A DNA stretch of 64,000 nucleotides from Deltaproteobacteria bacterium RIFCSPHIGHO2_02_FULL_44_16 (GTDB lineage Bacteria > UBA10199 > 2-02-FULL-44-16): contig MGRM01000028.1 in the NCBI GenBank assembly GCA_001798185.1, forward strand, positions 78,324 to 142,323, written 5' to 3'. The position numbers and the translations under genes are program-made. The notes beneath the pieces are model-generated. The model made no database searches, was not told the origin of the DNA, and saw only the letters and a list, made by a program, of their open reading frames with translations. Of this stretch, positions 44,102 to 53,187 are shown one piece after another (the stretch's first letter is position 1; each line of letters opens with the position of its first letter).

Positions 44102-47100
44102 ATGCGCTTGAAATCACTTGAAATTGTCGGTTTTAAATCTTTCGTCGATCGAACCATCGTCCATTTTGAAGATGGCATCACCGGTGTGGTGGGTCCCAAT
44201 GGTTGTGGCAAAAGTAATATTGTCGATGCGATCCGCTGGGTCATGGGTGAGATGTCGGCGAAGCATCTGCGTGGTTCGCAGATGGAAGATGTCATTTTTA
44301 ATGGATGTGAGTCGCGAGCTGCGATGGGAATGGCTCAAGTCTTTCTTACTTTTGATAACGCTGATGGCCGTGCTCCTGCTGAATATGCACACTACAACGA
44401 AATTCAAATTGGCCGCAGACTCTATCGCTCCGGCGAGAGCGAATATTTCATCAATAAAACACCATGTCGTTTGAAAGATGTTATCGATCTTTTTCTCGGA
44501 ACTGGTGTTGGCACCAAAGCCTATTCGGTTGTGGAACAGGGGATGATTGGAAGTATTGTCTCTTCCAAACCTGAAGATCGCCGTATCTTTTTTGAAGAAG
44601 CCGCTGGCATTTCCAAATTTAAATCACGCAAAGAAGCGGCGCTTCGAAAAATGGAATCGACGAAAGCAAATCTTGCACGACTCACCGATATTATCGGCGA
44701 GTTGTCGCGTCAGATGAACTCGCTCGATCGTCAAGTAAAGAAAGCAGAACGCTATCAACGTCTCAGTGACGATTTGAAACATTGTGATCTTGAAGTCATG
44801 GCGACTCGTTTTCGTCATTATCGAACAGAGTTAGAAAAACTGACGAACGAAAATGAAACGTTGAATGAAGTCGAAATTTCCTCTTCATCAGGACTTGCCA
44901 GTGTTGAGTCAGAAATTGAAATCAAAAAGTTGGAACTTGTCGAAGTGGAACGTGAACTCGATAGTGTTCAACAAGTGGTCTATACAACACGCAATAACAT
45001 TAAACTTTCTGAAGCGAATATTGTCCATAAAACAAATGAAATTGAAACGATTCTGAAGCGAAGTACTGATGGGGCGCAGGAACTCAAAGAATTTGAAGAA
45101 CGTTTACGCTCTCTCACAGAGCAAAACATTTTCATTGCTGCAGAAAAAGAAAAGGCTGAACAAGAGCGAATACATTCCTTTGAAGCCGTGAGTGTTTTGG
45201 AAGAAGAGGTTGATGCTCTTCGTCATGATCGTGATCAGATTGGTCGTGATGTCGAAGTCTATCGAGAAAAAATATTTTCAACTTCAACCGCTATTTTAAA
45301 ACGACAGAGTCATCTGGAACATATTGATCGTCGTGTTCAAGAAATCACAAGTCGAAGATCTCACAATCGAACTACTCTTGAAACTTTGGGGACTCGTAAA
45401 GAGGCGCTTGAACATGAAATCCTAACGCGCACAGAAGATCTCAAGCGTGTTCAACAATTAAAACTTTCTTTGGAAGAAGAGACGGCATCTCTTCGCACAA
45501 CGCTTGAAATGCAGCGCACGACGTTGTTGGAGACTGAACAACAATTGCAGGAAATTAAAGGTCATCTTCAAGATCGTCGTTCACGACACGATTCTCTTGT
45601 GGAGCTTCATCGAAATCTTGATGGCTATCGCGATGGCGTGCGAAGTATTCTCAAACGTCAGGAACAAAGCGATGCATTTGAAGGTATCTTAGGAACTGTT
45701 GGAGATATCATTGATACAGAGGCGCAGCACGAACGTGCCGTCGGTGCTGTGCTTGGTGAAAAACTTCAATATGTCATTGTGTCATCACAAGAACATGGAC
45801 TTCCTGCTCTTGAATATCTGAAAACGAATTCACAGGGTCGTAGTAGTTTTGTCCCCTTGAACCTTCGTTTTTTTGAAAAGAAAGAAACATGGCCTGCAGG
45901 AGAAGGAGTGGTGGGGCCGCTTCTCAACTATGTTCACTTCAAACAGGAACATCGAGCTTTGGGAGAATATCTTTTAAGTGATGTTCTCTTAGTGCGCGAT
46001 TTTGCTTCAGCTCTTCGCCTCTGGAAGGATCATCCACTTCACGTAACATACGTGACGCTTGATGGCGATATTGTTGATGCGCATGGAATGACAAGTGGTG
46101 GAGTTGGTGGTGATGCCTCAGAAAGACTGATTGCTCAAAAACGAAAAATAACAGAGCTCTCCGAAGAGATCACGAAGCTTCGTGGTGAGGTTTCCGCTGC
46201 GGCTGGTGAAGTGACTCGTTTTCGAGAGCGAGTCCAATCTTTGGAAGAGACGCTCGAAGAGAGGACACGTCATATCCATGGGGAAGAGCTCAAAGGGGTG
46301 AACCTTGATCGCGATCTCAAACAGATAAAATCAGAACTTCTTCGTTTTTCTGAAGAACACGATCGTTTGACACAAGAGCTTACGCTTCTTGATGATGAAG
46401 AGAAAAAATTGCAGAAAGAGAAAGAAGAAGCAACTGCACATATCGAAGCGCTGACCGCTGAAAAAGGAGAAGGCGAATCTGCTATTGAGCAACTTGAAAA
46501 AGATCTTGATCTCTCTCGCGAGCGAGTTTCTAAAAAAGAAGAAGAATTAATTGCACTCAAAGTAACATTAGCTCAATCCGAAGAACGCAAAGCCGTCACC
46601 GACCGCGAATCAGAACGGATTATGACGTTGAAAACCGAAGCGGAAGTGGGGATTGAACGACGGACGAATGATATTTCGCGTGGTCAAGAGAGAGTCGGAG
46701 TTCTTCAACGTGAGATTGAACTTTTGAAACAAGAATTAACTACTTCCATTATCGAAGTGGAAAAAGGGGAAGAGCATCAACGGGCTCTTCAAGGAAAGTA
46801 TGATGCTCAGCATACTCTTTTGCAGGAAAAAGAACTTTCCATCCGTGATATTCGAAAGCAACACGAAGAAGCGCGAGAAGCTGCACATCACGTGGCGCTC
46901 CAGTTAACAGAACAGAAGGCATTTTTAGAACGTCTTATTGATACGGCACGTGAGCGTTATCGTGTTGAGTTGTCACTTGTGGAAGATGAGTATGCTCAGG
47001 AACATGAAACATTTGATCTCGAAGCTCGTGCGCAGGAAGCAAGTGAGCTTCGAGAGAAGTTGGAGAAGTTAGGTTCAGTGAACATCGATGCGGTAAAAGA

Positions 47101-47695
47101 GTTTGAAGAACTTTCTTCTCGTTATCAATTTTTGACGAAGCAAGAGGTTGACCTTCGTAATTCTCTCGATTCTCTCTCAAAAGCGATTGTGAAGATTAAT
47201 CGTACGAGTCGTCTTCGATTTAAAGAAACTTTTGATGCCGTGAACAAACAATTTCAAACTCTTTTTCCGAAACTTTTCCGTGGTGGACGCGCTCGATTGG
47301 TGCTTACGAACGAAGAAGATATTTTGGAAAGCGGTGTCGATATTATTGCAAGTCCTCCAGGGAAAAAACTGCAATCGATTACACTTCTCTCTGGCGGTGA
47401 GAAAGCTCTTACAGCAGTAGCACTTCTTTTTTCCATCTTCCTTATTAAACCATCACCCTTTTGTCTGCTCGATGAAGTCGATGCTCCGCTTGATGATGCG
47501 AATATCGATCGGTTCAATGACCTCATTCGTAGCATGATTCCGCATTCACAATTTATTCTGATTACGCACAATAAACGGACCATGGAACTTGCCGATCTTC
47601 TCTACGGGGTGACGATGGAAGAAGCCGGTGTCTCCAAGATGGTCTCCGTCAAGCTCAATCAAGACCTGCAACAGCCAGAACCTGCAGTTGCTTAA
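44102..47695 (+). CDS. smc: Chromosome segregation protein SMC
   Basis: A 1197-residue condensin subunit. N-terminal MRLKSLEIVGFKSFVDRT and Walker A GPNGCGKS (31-38), long coiled coils, a hinge at about residues 520-665 (FEGILGTVGDIIDTEAQHERAV...DGDIVDAHGMTSGG), and a C-terminal head with the signature LLSGGEKALTAVALLFSIF (near residue 1096) and CLLDEVDAPLDDANIDRF. The protein ends PEPAVA; the bases for these six codons and the stop are repeated 1252 bp downstream, on the far side of an ATPase gene, suggesting an insertion at the smc 3' end. Confidence 0.98.
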   Translation: MRLKSLEIVGFKSFVDRTIVHFEDGITGVVGPNGCGKSNIVDAIRWVMGEMSAKHLRGSQMEDVIFNGCESRAAMGMAQVFLTFDNADGRAPAEYAHYNEIQIGRRLYRSGESEYFINKTPCRLKDVIDLFLGTGVGTKAYSVVEQGMIGSIVSSKPEDRRIFFEEAAGISKFKSRKEAALRKMESTKANLARLTDIIGELSRQMNSLDRQVKKAERYQRLSDDLKHCDLEVMATRFRHYRTELEKLTNENETLNEVEISSSSGLASVESEIEIKKLELVEVERELDSVQQVVYTTRNNIKLSEANIVHKTNEIETILKRSTDGAQELKEFEERLRSLTEQNIFIAAEKEKAEQERIHSFEAVSVLEEEVDALRHDRDQIGRDVEVYREKIFSTSTAILKRQSHLEHIDRRVQEITSRRSHNRTTLETLGTRKEALEHEILTRTEDLKRVQQLKLSLEEETASLRTTLEMQRTTLLETEQQLQEIKGHLQDRRSRHDSLVELHRNLDGYRDGVRSILKRQEQSDAFEGILGTVGDIIDTEAQHERAVGAVLGEKLQYVIVSSQEHGLPALEYLKTNSQGRSSFVPLNLRFFEKKETWPAGEGVVGPLLNYVHFKQEHRALGEYLLSDVLLVRDFASALRLWKDHPLHVTYVTLDGDIVDAHGMTSGGVGGDASERLIAQKRKITELSEEITKLRGEVSAAAGEVTRFRERVQSLEETLEERTRHIHGEELKGVNLDRDLKQIKSELLRFSEEHDRLTQELTLLDDEEKKLQKEKEEATAHIEALTAEKGEGESAIEQLEKDLDLSRERVSKKEEELIALKVTLAQSEERKAVTDRESERIMTLKTEAEVGIERRTNDISRGQERVGVLQREIELLKQELTTSIIEVEKGEEHQRALQGKYDAQHTLLQEKELSIRDIRKQHEEAREAAHHVALQLTEQKAFLERLIDTARERYRVELSLVEDEYAQEHETFDLEARAQEASELREKLEKLGSVNIDAVKEFEELSSRYQFLTKQEVDLRNSLDSLSKAIVKINRTSRLRFKETFDAVNKQFQTLFPKLFRGGRARLVLTNEEDILESGVDIIASPPGKKLQSITLLSGGEKALTAVALLFSIFLIKPSPFCLLDEVDAPLDDANIDRFNDLIRSMIPHSQFILITHNKRTMELADLLYGVTMEEAGVSKMVSVKLNQDLQQPEPAVA
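47675..47695. repeat. Direct repeat, proximal copy: smc 3' end
   Basis: The 21 bases that end smc (CCAGAACCTGCAG then TTGCTTAA), encoding PEPAVA-stop. The distal copy at 48927-48947 differs only by CCT versus CCA, a synonymous Pro change. Confidence 0.82.
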
Positions 47696-47718
47696 ATAAA
47701 TCCGAATAAAAAAATTGG

Positions 47719-47750
47719 TTGTATAACCCCAGTATATCCGATATATTGGG
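47719..47750 (+). promoter_or_regulatory. Promoter and operator of the smc-linked ATPase gene; predicted leaderless
   Basis: -35 TTGTAT (47719-47724), 17-base spacer, -10 TATATT (47742-47747); the ATG is at 47754, where transcription should begin. An inverted repeat CCCAGTATAT/ATATATTGGG (one mismatch) covers 47728-47750. No Shine-Dalgarno precedes the ATG. Confidence 0.6.
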
Positions 47751-47753
47751 ATC

Positions 47754-48917
47754 ATGTTCCCTAGAGCTACAAGTATTCAAAATAACTATAGTTTTTTTCT
47801 TTTTGGGCCACGAGGTTCCGGAAAATCGACTCTTTTGAAAGCCTCTTTTCAGGAAAAAGCGATGTTATGGATTGATCTTCTCGATCCTGAGGAAGAGGCC
47901 CTTTTTCAGATCAATCCAAATGAACTGACACATCGATGCGCAGATTTTCCTCCAGGTTCGTGGATTGTTATCGACGAAGTCCAGAAAGCACCGAAACTTC
48001 TCGATCTCGTTCATAAGCTCATCGAAGAGAAGAAGTTCTATTTTGCTCTTTCTGGTTCTTCTGCCCGGAAGCTTAAGAGAGGTGGTGCAAACTTGCTCGC
48101 AGGTCGCGCTTTTGTTCACTATCTCTATCCACTTACTTCTTCAGAGCTTGGAGATTATTTTCAACTGCAGCAAGTAATGGAGTATGGAACCTTGCCCAAA
48201 ATTTTTGAACTTTCCGATGAAGAAATGAAGAAAAAATTTCTTCAAGCCTATGCAAATACGTATCTTAAAGAAGAAATTCAAGCTGAACAGATTGTCAGAA
48301 ATTTACCGAGCTTTCGAAGGTTTTTGGAAATCGCTGCTCAGATGAATGGGCAACCGCTCAACTATTCAAAGATTGCGCGTGATATTCATACCGATCATTC
48401 CGTCATTAGAAATTACTATGAAATTTTGGAGGATACCTTAATCGGTTTTCATCTTCCAGCGTATGATGTCTCTGTGCGCAAGCAACAGCGCAAGGCTCCA
48501 AAATTTTATTTTATTGATTGTGGCATGAAACGAGCGCTTGAAAAAAACCTCGATCTTCCGCTGAAAGAAGGAACATACGAATATGGACGCGCATTCGAGC
48601 ATTTTTTGATGACAGAATGTTTTAAGCTTTGCCAATATCGGGAGAAAGACGAATCACTCTTCTATTTACTTACTAAAGATGATGTTGAAGTCGATCTCAT
48701 TATCAAGCGTCCTGGGAAAACCCAACTTTTTATTGAAATCAAATCGACGTTACAGATTACAGAAATAGACTGTAAAAGTTTACAGGAGATGACATTGGGA
48801 TTAACCAATACAAAAGCATTTCTGATCTCCAGAGATCCACACGAAAAAAGAATGGAGCACGTACATGCGCTGCATTGGGCTGAATTCTTGAAACTCTTTC
48901 AAGACGAAAAACTCTGA
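47754..48917 (+). CDS. AAA_14/DUF4143 ATPase with PD-(D/E)XK-like C-terminus (copy 1)
   Basis: A 387-residue P-loop ATPase. Walker A GPRGSGKST (18-26), Walker B IVIDE (D74, E75), sensor segment FALSGSSARKLKRGG, a winged-helix part (NGQPLNYSKIARDIHTDHSVIRNYYEILEDT) and a C-terminal DUF4143 domain with EVD (D314) and IEIK (E328, K330), the spacing of a PD-(D/E)XK nuclease core. The family is multi-copy in many bacteria and archaea and its role is not settled. This copy resembles the one at 54222-55409 most. It begins 58 bases after smc and ends nine bases before the distal repeat of the smc end. Confidence 0.9.
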   Translation: MFPRATSIQNNYSFFLFGPRGSGKSTLLKASFQEKAMLWIDLLDPEEEALFQINPNELTHRCADFPPGSWIVIDEVQKAPKLLDLVHKLIEEKKFYFALSGSSARKLKRGGANLLAGRAFVHYLYPLTSSELGDYFQLQQVMEYGTLPKIFELSDEEMKKKFLQAYANTYLKEEIQAEQIVRNLPSFRRFLEIAAQMNGQPLNYSKIARDIHTDHSVIRNYYEILEDTLIGFHLPAYDVSVRKQQRKAPKFYFIDCGMKRALEKNLDLPLKEGTYEYGRAFEHFLMTECFKLCQYREKDESLFYLLTKDDVEVDLIIKRPGKTQLFIEIKSTLQITEIDCKSLQEMTLGLTNTKAFLISRDPHEKRMEHVHALHWAEFLKLFQDEKL

Positions 48918-48926
48918 AATTTATCA

Positions 48927-48947
48927 CCAGAACCAGCAGTTGCTTAA
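48927..48947. repeat. Direct repeat, distal copy of the smc 3' end
   Basis: CCAGAACCAGCAG then TTGCTTAA. It would still read PEPAVA-stop in the smc frame. It ends 28 bases before the next ATG and marks the far edge of the ATPase unit. Confidence 0.82.
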
Positions 48948-48974
48948 CTTCTCTTTTTCTGATTAGAAATCCTT

Positions 48975-50018
48975 ATGTTTCACATTCGACAAATCTTTCT
49001 TTTTTCTCTCCTTCTCACGCATCTCGTTGCCTGTATGGAAACCGTTGCGGTGGCTGATGATCAGGTGAGTTTCAATCGCTCTGCCGATATGAAAGCCCTT
49101 GCTTCTGAGTTAATGATCGATGCTTCAGTTCATACGGGAACCGACTGGAATGGCGCTCCGACCTCTGGAGTTTGGGGAACTGACTTTCTTTTTCGTATGA
49201 AGGATTATCCGCTGACATGGGCGATATCTCTGGTCCATGCATCGCTTCTGCTCCAGTCGCGAGAAGTGAACTACAATCCCAATGCGGTTTTAAGTGTTGC
49301 GATTAAAGAGTCGCGCCTTGGCTGTCGCGAGGCGAGTTTCCCGAATGACGATGGATGTTTTCAGATCGAAGATGGGACTGCGTATTTGGAACTGACCAAA
49401 CTTTTTTCCAATCGTTTTAAAGCACCGTTTACGGAGACAATTTCTGGAGATCATTTTGAATCTGCAGCTCTCTCGATGGTTTACTACACACTTTTTTCGA
49501 TGAGTATGTTTCATTTGCACGATGAAAACCCTTATCAATTTTTCGCTTCTCATCCAGACCCAGCAGCACAGCAGAAAGTGATTAGTGCTGCCTATAATCG
49601 GGGTCTCTGGTGGGAGGCACTCAAAAAAGTTTTTCGTGAGTGTAAATCGCAAGACGTGACGAAATGTTTTGTGGAAAACGGGACGCCGCATCACATTGCC
49701 ATCGATCATGCCAATGCGATTGCCGATTATACGAAGGGACTCAACAAAGTTCCCTCGTTTGAAGCAACGATCACCATGAATGATCTCATGAATTATTGGG
49801 ATCGCATCAAAGCGCTCTATCCTGATGCCGATGAACCTGCCGTTCAAGCTCTTTTCAAAAACTCCTTTTCAGAGAGCGCATCGCTTTCGTTTCAACATGA
49901 TCTTGATGGGATTCTCACCAAGCTCATTGCCATCTTGTCACCGGTGCCGACGCATACTGAAGTCACCAAGGCTGTTTGCGGTGTTGGATATCTCTGGCAA
50001 TCTCCACCTTGTCCTTAA
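48975..50018 (+). CDS. Lipoprotein with lysozyme-like (transglycosylase) features
   Basis: A 347-residue lipoprotein: signal MFHIRQIFLFSLLLTHLVAC with lipobox LVAC (C20). The segment NPNAVLSVAIKESRLGCREA...DDGCFQIEDG resembles the catalytic Glu region of soluble lytic transglycosylases (E112 as acid), and ISAAYNRGLWWEALKKV resembles their YNxG motif. Paired Cys near the active site (C117, C128) may form a disulfide. If correct it cleaves peptidoglycan from the outer membrane side. It does not match a standard SLT exactly, so confidence is moderate. It lay directly downstream of smc before the proposed ATPase insertion. Confidence 0.68.
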   Translation: MFHIRQIFLFSLLLTHLVACMETVAVADDQVSFNRSADMKALASELMIDASVHTGTDWNGAPTSGVWGTDFLFRMKDYPLTWAISLVHASLLLQSREVNYNPNAVLSVAIKESRLGCREASFPNDDGCFQIEDGTAYLELTKLFSNRFKAPFTETISGDHFESAALSMVYYTLFSMSMFHLHDENPYQFFASHPDPAAQQKVISAAYNRGLWWEALKKVFRECKSQDVTKCFVENGTPHHIAIDHANAIADYTKGLNKVPSFEATITMNDLMNYWDRIKALYPDADEPAVQALFKNSFSESASLSFQHDLDGILTKLIAILSPVPTHTEVTKAVCGVGYLWQSPPCP

Positions 50019-50030
50019 TGATTTTGCGTA

Positions 50031-50183
50031 GACCAAAAGGTGCCTGACACTTTTTGGCATGATGTGAATGCAAAAAAGTGTCTGGCACTTCTTTTGGTCT
50101 GCGGTCCTTGTTCGCCAAAAGAAGTGTCAGGCATTTTCTGGTCCAACACCATGACCAGAAATCTGCCAGACACCTTTTGGCTC
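50031..50183. repeat. Array of four CCAAAAGGTGTCTGGCACCTTTTGG-type inverted repeats
   Basis: Four imperfect palindromic units in about 150 bases, each built on CCAAAA(G)GTG / TGGCA / CACTTTTTGG variants, with alternating orientation. The last unit (CCAGAAATCTGCCAGACACC and onward) is identical to that at 21856-21882. It fills the gap before the Na/Pi transporter gene. Confidence 0.85.
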
Positions 50184-50243
50184 GCGAAAGCTCTGATGTC
50201 CGAACTCGACTTTCTTTTAAGCGATAGGTAACATAGCAATCAC

Positions 50244-51890
50244 ATGGAAACCATTCACTGGTCTTTTCTCTTTGGCGGGTTCACCTTTTTCTTTTTTGGT
50301 CTCACGCAAGCGCGTCTCGGACTTGAAGCTTTAGCGGGTGGACGGATGCGGACAATTCTCGGGAAAATCGCCTCCAATCGCATTCTGGCGCTTCTCTTTG
50401 GCGCCTTTGTAACGATCATGCTCCAGAGTTCTGGCGCCACGTCTGTCATGCTCATCTCCTTTGTCGAGTCACAGCTTTTGACTCTGACCCAAGCGATCGC
50501 GGTGCTTCTGGGCGCTGATATCGGAACGACGTTTACGGTCTTCCTTCTCTCTATTCGGCATATGAGCGACTATTCGCTCACGGTTATTTTTATCGGTTTC
50601 TTGATGCAGGGACTCATTCGGAGAGGAAGACTGAAATATTTTGGTCGCGTCCTTCTCGGTTTCGGTTTTGTGTTTTATGGGATGTCGCTCATGTCAGATG
50701 CTGCCCTTCCCTTAAAGGAGAGTGCTTCTGCTCAAGAAGTACTCAGTTTTTTTGCGGATAATCCGCTCGTCACTCTTTTGGTCGGTATTGTTTTTTCGAT
50801 CGTGCTGCATTCTGCTGGAACCCTTGGAGTTGCCATTGCGCTTGCGTTTTCCGGAAATCTCACACTTGAAACCGCTCTCCCTCTTGTTTTAGGGGCGAAT
50901 ATCGGAACCTGTGTGACGGCTCTTATGTGCGGACTGCATTCGAACTATGAAGGTCGGCGTGTGGCGATTGCGCATATTCTTTCGAAGATGATTGCCGTGT
51001 GTCTGGTGTTCCCCTTTCTTCCGACGCTCACCACATTCATTCAAGAGACAAGTTTTTCGATAAGAGCATTTCTTCCCAAGCTCGATCCCGGTGTTCCGGG
51101 TCAAATCGTGATGGCGCACATTCTTTTCAATGGAGCACTCGCTCTTTTCTTTTTGCCTCTCATTGCACCGCTTCGATGGCTGAGTGAAAAATTAATTCCA
51201 GAGCCAAAAGAGTTAGAAGAATTTCGGCCAAAATATCTCGACGCTGCAGCGCTGCACGTCCCTGCACTTGCTTTTGCACAAGTGAAGCAGGAAATTTTAC
51301 GCTTAGGAGGTTTTGTTCAACAGCAGTTAAAAAAATCTCTCAAAATGCTCAGTCGCGGTGTGAATGCGTATGATGAAATCGAAGAGATGGGTCAAGAAGA
51401 CGATAAGATTGATGAACTTGAAAAAGCGATCCGTTTTTATTTAGCAAAAATATCTGTCGAAAATTTGTCAGAAGAAGAAGCGCGTCGACAATTGGCGCTT
51501 CTGACCATTGGACAAGACTTCGAAGAAATTGGGGATACACTTTCGAAAGAGATGGTCGCGCTTGCGAAGAAGAAAGCCGAGCGTCACGGTATTTTTTCAG
51601 ATGCAGGATGGAATGATCTGAAATCGTTTCATAAAAGTGTGTGCGAAAATTTTGAACTGGCGATGGAGATTCTCACCCATGCAGCACCAGAACTGAAAGA
51701 GAGACTCCAAGAGCATGTGAAAAGCATTGAAAGAAAAGAGCAACAGCTCCGACAATCTCACCTCAATCGACTCAGTCAAGGACTCAAAGAGTCTTTTGAC
51801 ACGAGTTCCATTCATCTCGATGTGCTTTCTACGCTTGGGCGCATCAACGGAAAAATAAGTCACATTGTTCATGTAGCTGAAGAATTATAA
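50244..51890 (+). CDS. Na/Pi-cotransporter family protein with PhoU-like domain
   Basis: A 548-residue inner-membrane protein. Two inverted transport repeats are visible: FVTIMLQSSGATSVMLISF in the first and SIVLHSAGTLGVAIALAF in the second, where the usual QSS is HSA. Around nine helices end near residue 310. The rest (about 330-548) is a soluble helical bundle like PhoU (ILRLGGFVQQQLKKSLKML..., LALLTIGQDFEEIGDTLSKEM). Predicted to carry phosphate with sodium, perhaps regulated by its own PhoU part. Confidence 0.92.
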   Translation: METIHWSFLFGGFTFFFFGLTQARLGLEALAGGRMRTILGKIASNRILALLFGAFVTIMLQSSGATSVMLISFVESQLLTLTQAIAVLLGADIGTTFTVFLLSIRHMSDYSLTVIFIGFLMQGLIRRGRLKYFGRVLLGFGFVFYGMSLMSDAALPLKESASAQEVLSFFADNPLVTLLVGIVFSIVLHSAGTLGVAIALAFSGNLTLETALPLVLGANIGTCVTALMCGLHSNYEGRRVAIAHILSKMIAVCLVFPFLPTLTTFIQETSFSIRAFLPKLDPGVPGQIVMAHILFNGALALFFLPLIAPLRWLSEKLIPEPKELEEFRPKYLDAAALHVPALAFAQVKQEILRLGGFVQQQLKKSLKMLSRGVNAYDEIEEMGQEDDKIDELEKAIRFYLAKISVENLSEEEARRQLALLTIGQDFEEIGDTLSKEMVALAKKKAERHGIFSDAGWNDLKSFHKSVCENFELAMEILTHAAPELKERLQEHVKSIERKEQQLRQSHLNRLSQGLKESFDTSSIHLDVLSTLGRINGKISHIVHVAEEL

Positions 51891-51891
51891 T

Positions 51892-52239
51892 TTAGAAATT
51901 TTTCTGAAGTTCTTTGGCGCGCTCAGCTTGTTTGGAGAGACGTGAGAGCCAAGCATCTTGACGACCAATTTTGGTTTGCAGGAATTTCACACGAGGACGT
52001 TTTTTTGCTTTTACCACTTCTTGTTGTTTTTTGATCAGTTCCTCCCGCTTGTGAGTGGCTTTCTTTTGGAGTGTTTCAATCCCGTGCAAGCGAGCCTTTA
52101 AGAATTCTTTAGCGTATTTTTTAAAAGCAGTTTCAAAAGCTTTTTTGCCTTCGTCTGAAGTGCGCTTCACACCTTTTTTCTTCATCTCAGGGTGTTCTTT
52201 TAAAAAATGTGCCCAGGAATATTTTTGATTTAATGACAT
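51892..52239 (-). CDS. Hypothetical Lys-rich helical protein
   Basis: A 115-residue, very basic protein (rich in Lys, Arg, Ala, Glu) predicted to be almost wholly helical, perhaps coiled coil. It starts MSLNQKYSWAHFLKEHPEMKKK. A good Shine-Dalgarno (TAAGGAGTACATTT) precedes the start at 52239. It is convergent with the Na/Pi gene, one base between stops. A nucleic-acid-binding role is possible from charge alone; no family recognised. Confidence 0.6.
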   Translation of the reverse strand: MSLNQKYSWAHFLKEHPEMKKKGVKRTSDEGKKAFETAFKKYAKEFLKARLHGIETLQKKATHKREELIKKQQEVVKAKKRPRVKFLQTKIGRQDAWLSRLSKQAERAKELQKNF

Positions 52240-52530
52240 AAATGTACTCCTTAAAAGTCGGGCTTACCTAGGCCAAATATCGTTGAGAGTCAAGGAGAAC
52301 GTTAAAGAACTGTTAAAGAACACTTGCTCCGTTTTGTGCCGTTCCGTTGGTTTCAGCCACTCTCAAGAGTTCATTTCGTCTCTCAAAAAGGAGTGCTGCA
52401 GCGGTTTCGAGATAATCACCTCGTTGAACAATGTGGTCAGCCGTGCTTTGTTCCTTTCCTTGTTAAGCTGGATAAGCCTTTCCTATCGTTATCGTAGGGT
52501 GTTGTCAAAAGTTACGGGCGAAGTGTTTTT
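52240..52530. other. Intergenic stretch without a recognised gene
   Basis: About 290 bases between two minus-strand genes. I see a tandem GTTAAAGAAC at 52299 and 52310 and no convincing gene; short frames here have no ribosome-binding site. Promoter elements for the 115-residue gene probably lie at its left end. Confidence 0.4.
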
Positions 52531-53103
52531 TTAGGGAGCGAGGATGTTGAGACGTACTTTCTCTTTCCACTTCCCGTCTCGGGGGTCGATGAAGCCATTG
52601 ATGATTTTAATAGAAGGTTCTGAAATTTCAGCATTTTGTGCGGTTTTTCCTTTGAAGTCTTTCGGGTTTAATTGGTGAATAGCACTGAGATTCACAAGAG
52701 CTGCAAAGTCAGGATTCGCTTGTGATTGATTATCGATGGATATTTTAAAACCTTCGACCACTTTCTCCATTTTTGTGGAAGATTGTTTTACCTTATAACC
52801 TTTTCCTTCATAAAAAGTGACGACCTGTTCAAAGGAAAGAGAAGTATCGTACATTTTCCCGATTTGTCCTTCACTACGGACTTTGCTGACAAGAGGGCCA
52901 ACCATGGCAGCAGGCACTCCTTTACTCTTCAAATTCATTTCCGTTGCTTTGATATTTTCTTCTCCATACTTTTTGAAGTAAGCAGTGTCTTCAGCCGCAT
53001 ATGTTGATGATGGAGGGAGAAGAGGATTTGCTTCAGCAAATCTGCCTCCAAAAATGCATGCGACAAGAAAAAAAGCTGCTATTGATTTTAGGATCATGGT
53101 CAT
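52531..53103 (-). CDS. Exported hypothetical protein
   Basis: A 190-residue protein with a signal peptide (MTMILKSIAAFFLVACIFGGRFAEA, cleavage near AEA). A strong ribosome-binding site GGGAGGAAAT precedes the start. The mature part is mixed alpha/beta with FEQVVTFYEGKGYKVKQSS in the middle, a shape seen in small periplasmic proteins; no family recognised. It is divergent from the membrane protein at 53188. Confidence 0.65.
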   Translation of the reverse strand: MTMILKSIAAFFLVACIFGGRFAEANPLLPPSSTYAAEDTAYFKKYGEENIKATEMNLKSKGVPAAMVGPLVSKVRSEGQIGKMYDTSLSFEQVVTFYEGKGYKVKQSSTKMEKVVEGFKISIDNQSQANPDFAALVNLSAIHQLNPKDFKGKTAQNAEISEPSIKIINGFIDPRDGKWKEKVRLNILAP

Positions 53104-53187
53104 ATTTCCTCCCTCGACATTTTTAACGATTTGCGTAACTTAATGAAGGAAATATTTTTATTCAATCTGAAAGTGAAAAGGGGGCGT

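Larger units (their letters stand above)
47675..48947 (+). mobile_element. Putative ATPase cassette integrated at the smc 3' end
   Basis: About 1.25 kb bounded by direct repeats of the smc 3' end, containing a promoter with inverted repeat and one AAA_14/DUF4143 ATPase gene (47754-48917) in the same direction as smc. The layout parallels the ald unit at 54158-55508. No integrase or transposase is encoded. Mobility is inferred from the repeats. Confidence 0.55.

Noticed and set aside
50031..50183. Possible CRISPR array
   Set aside because: The units are palindromic, alternate in orientation, vary in sequence and have no regular spacers; no cas genes are present.
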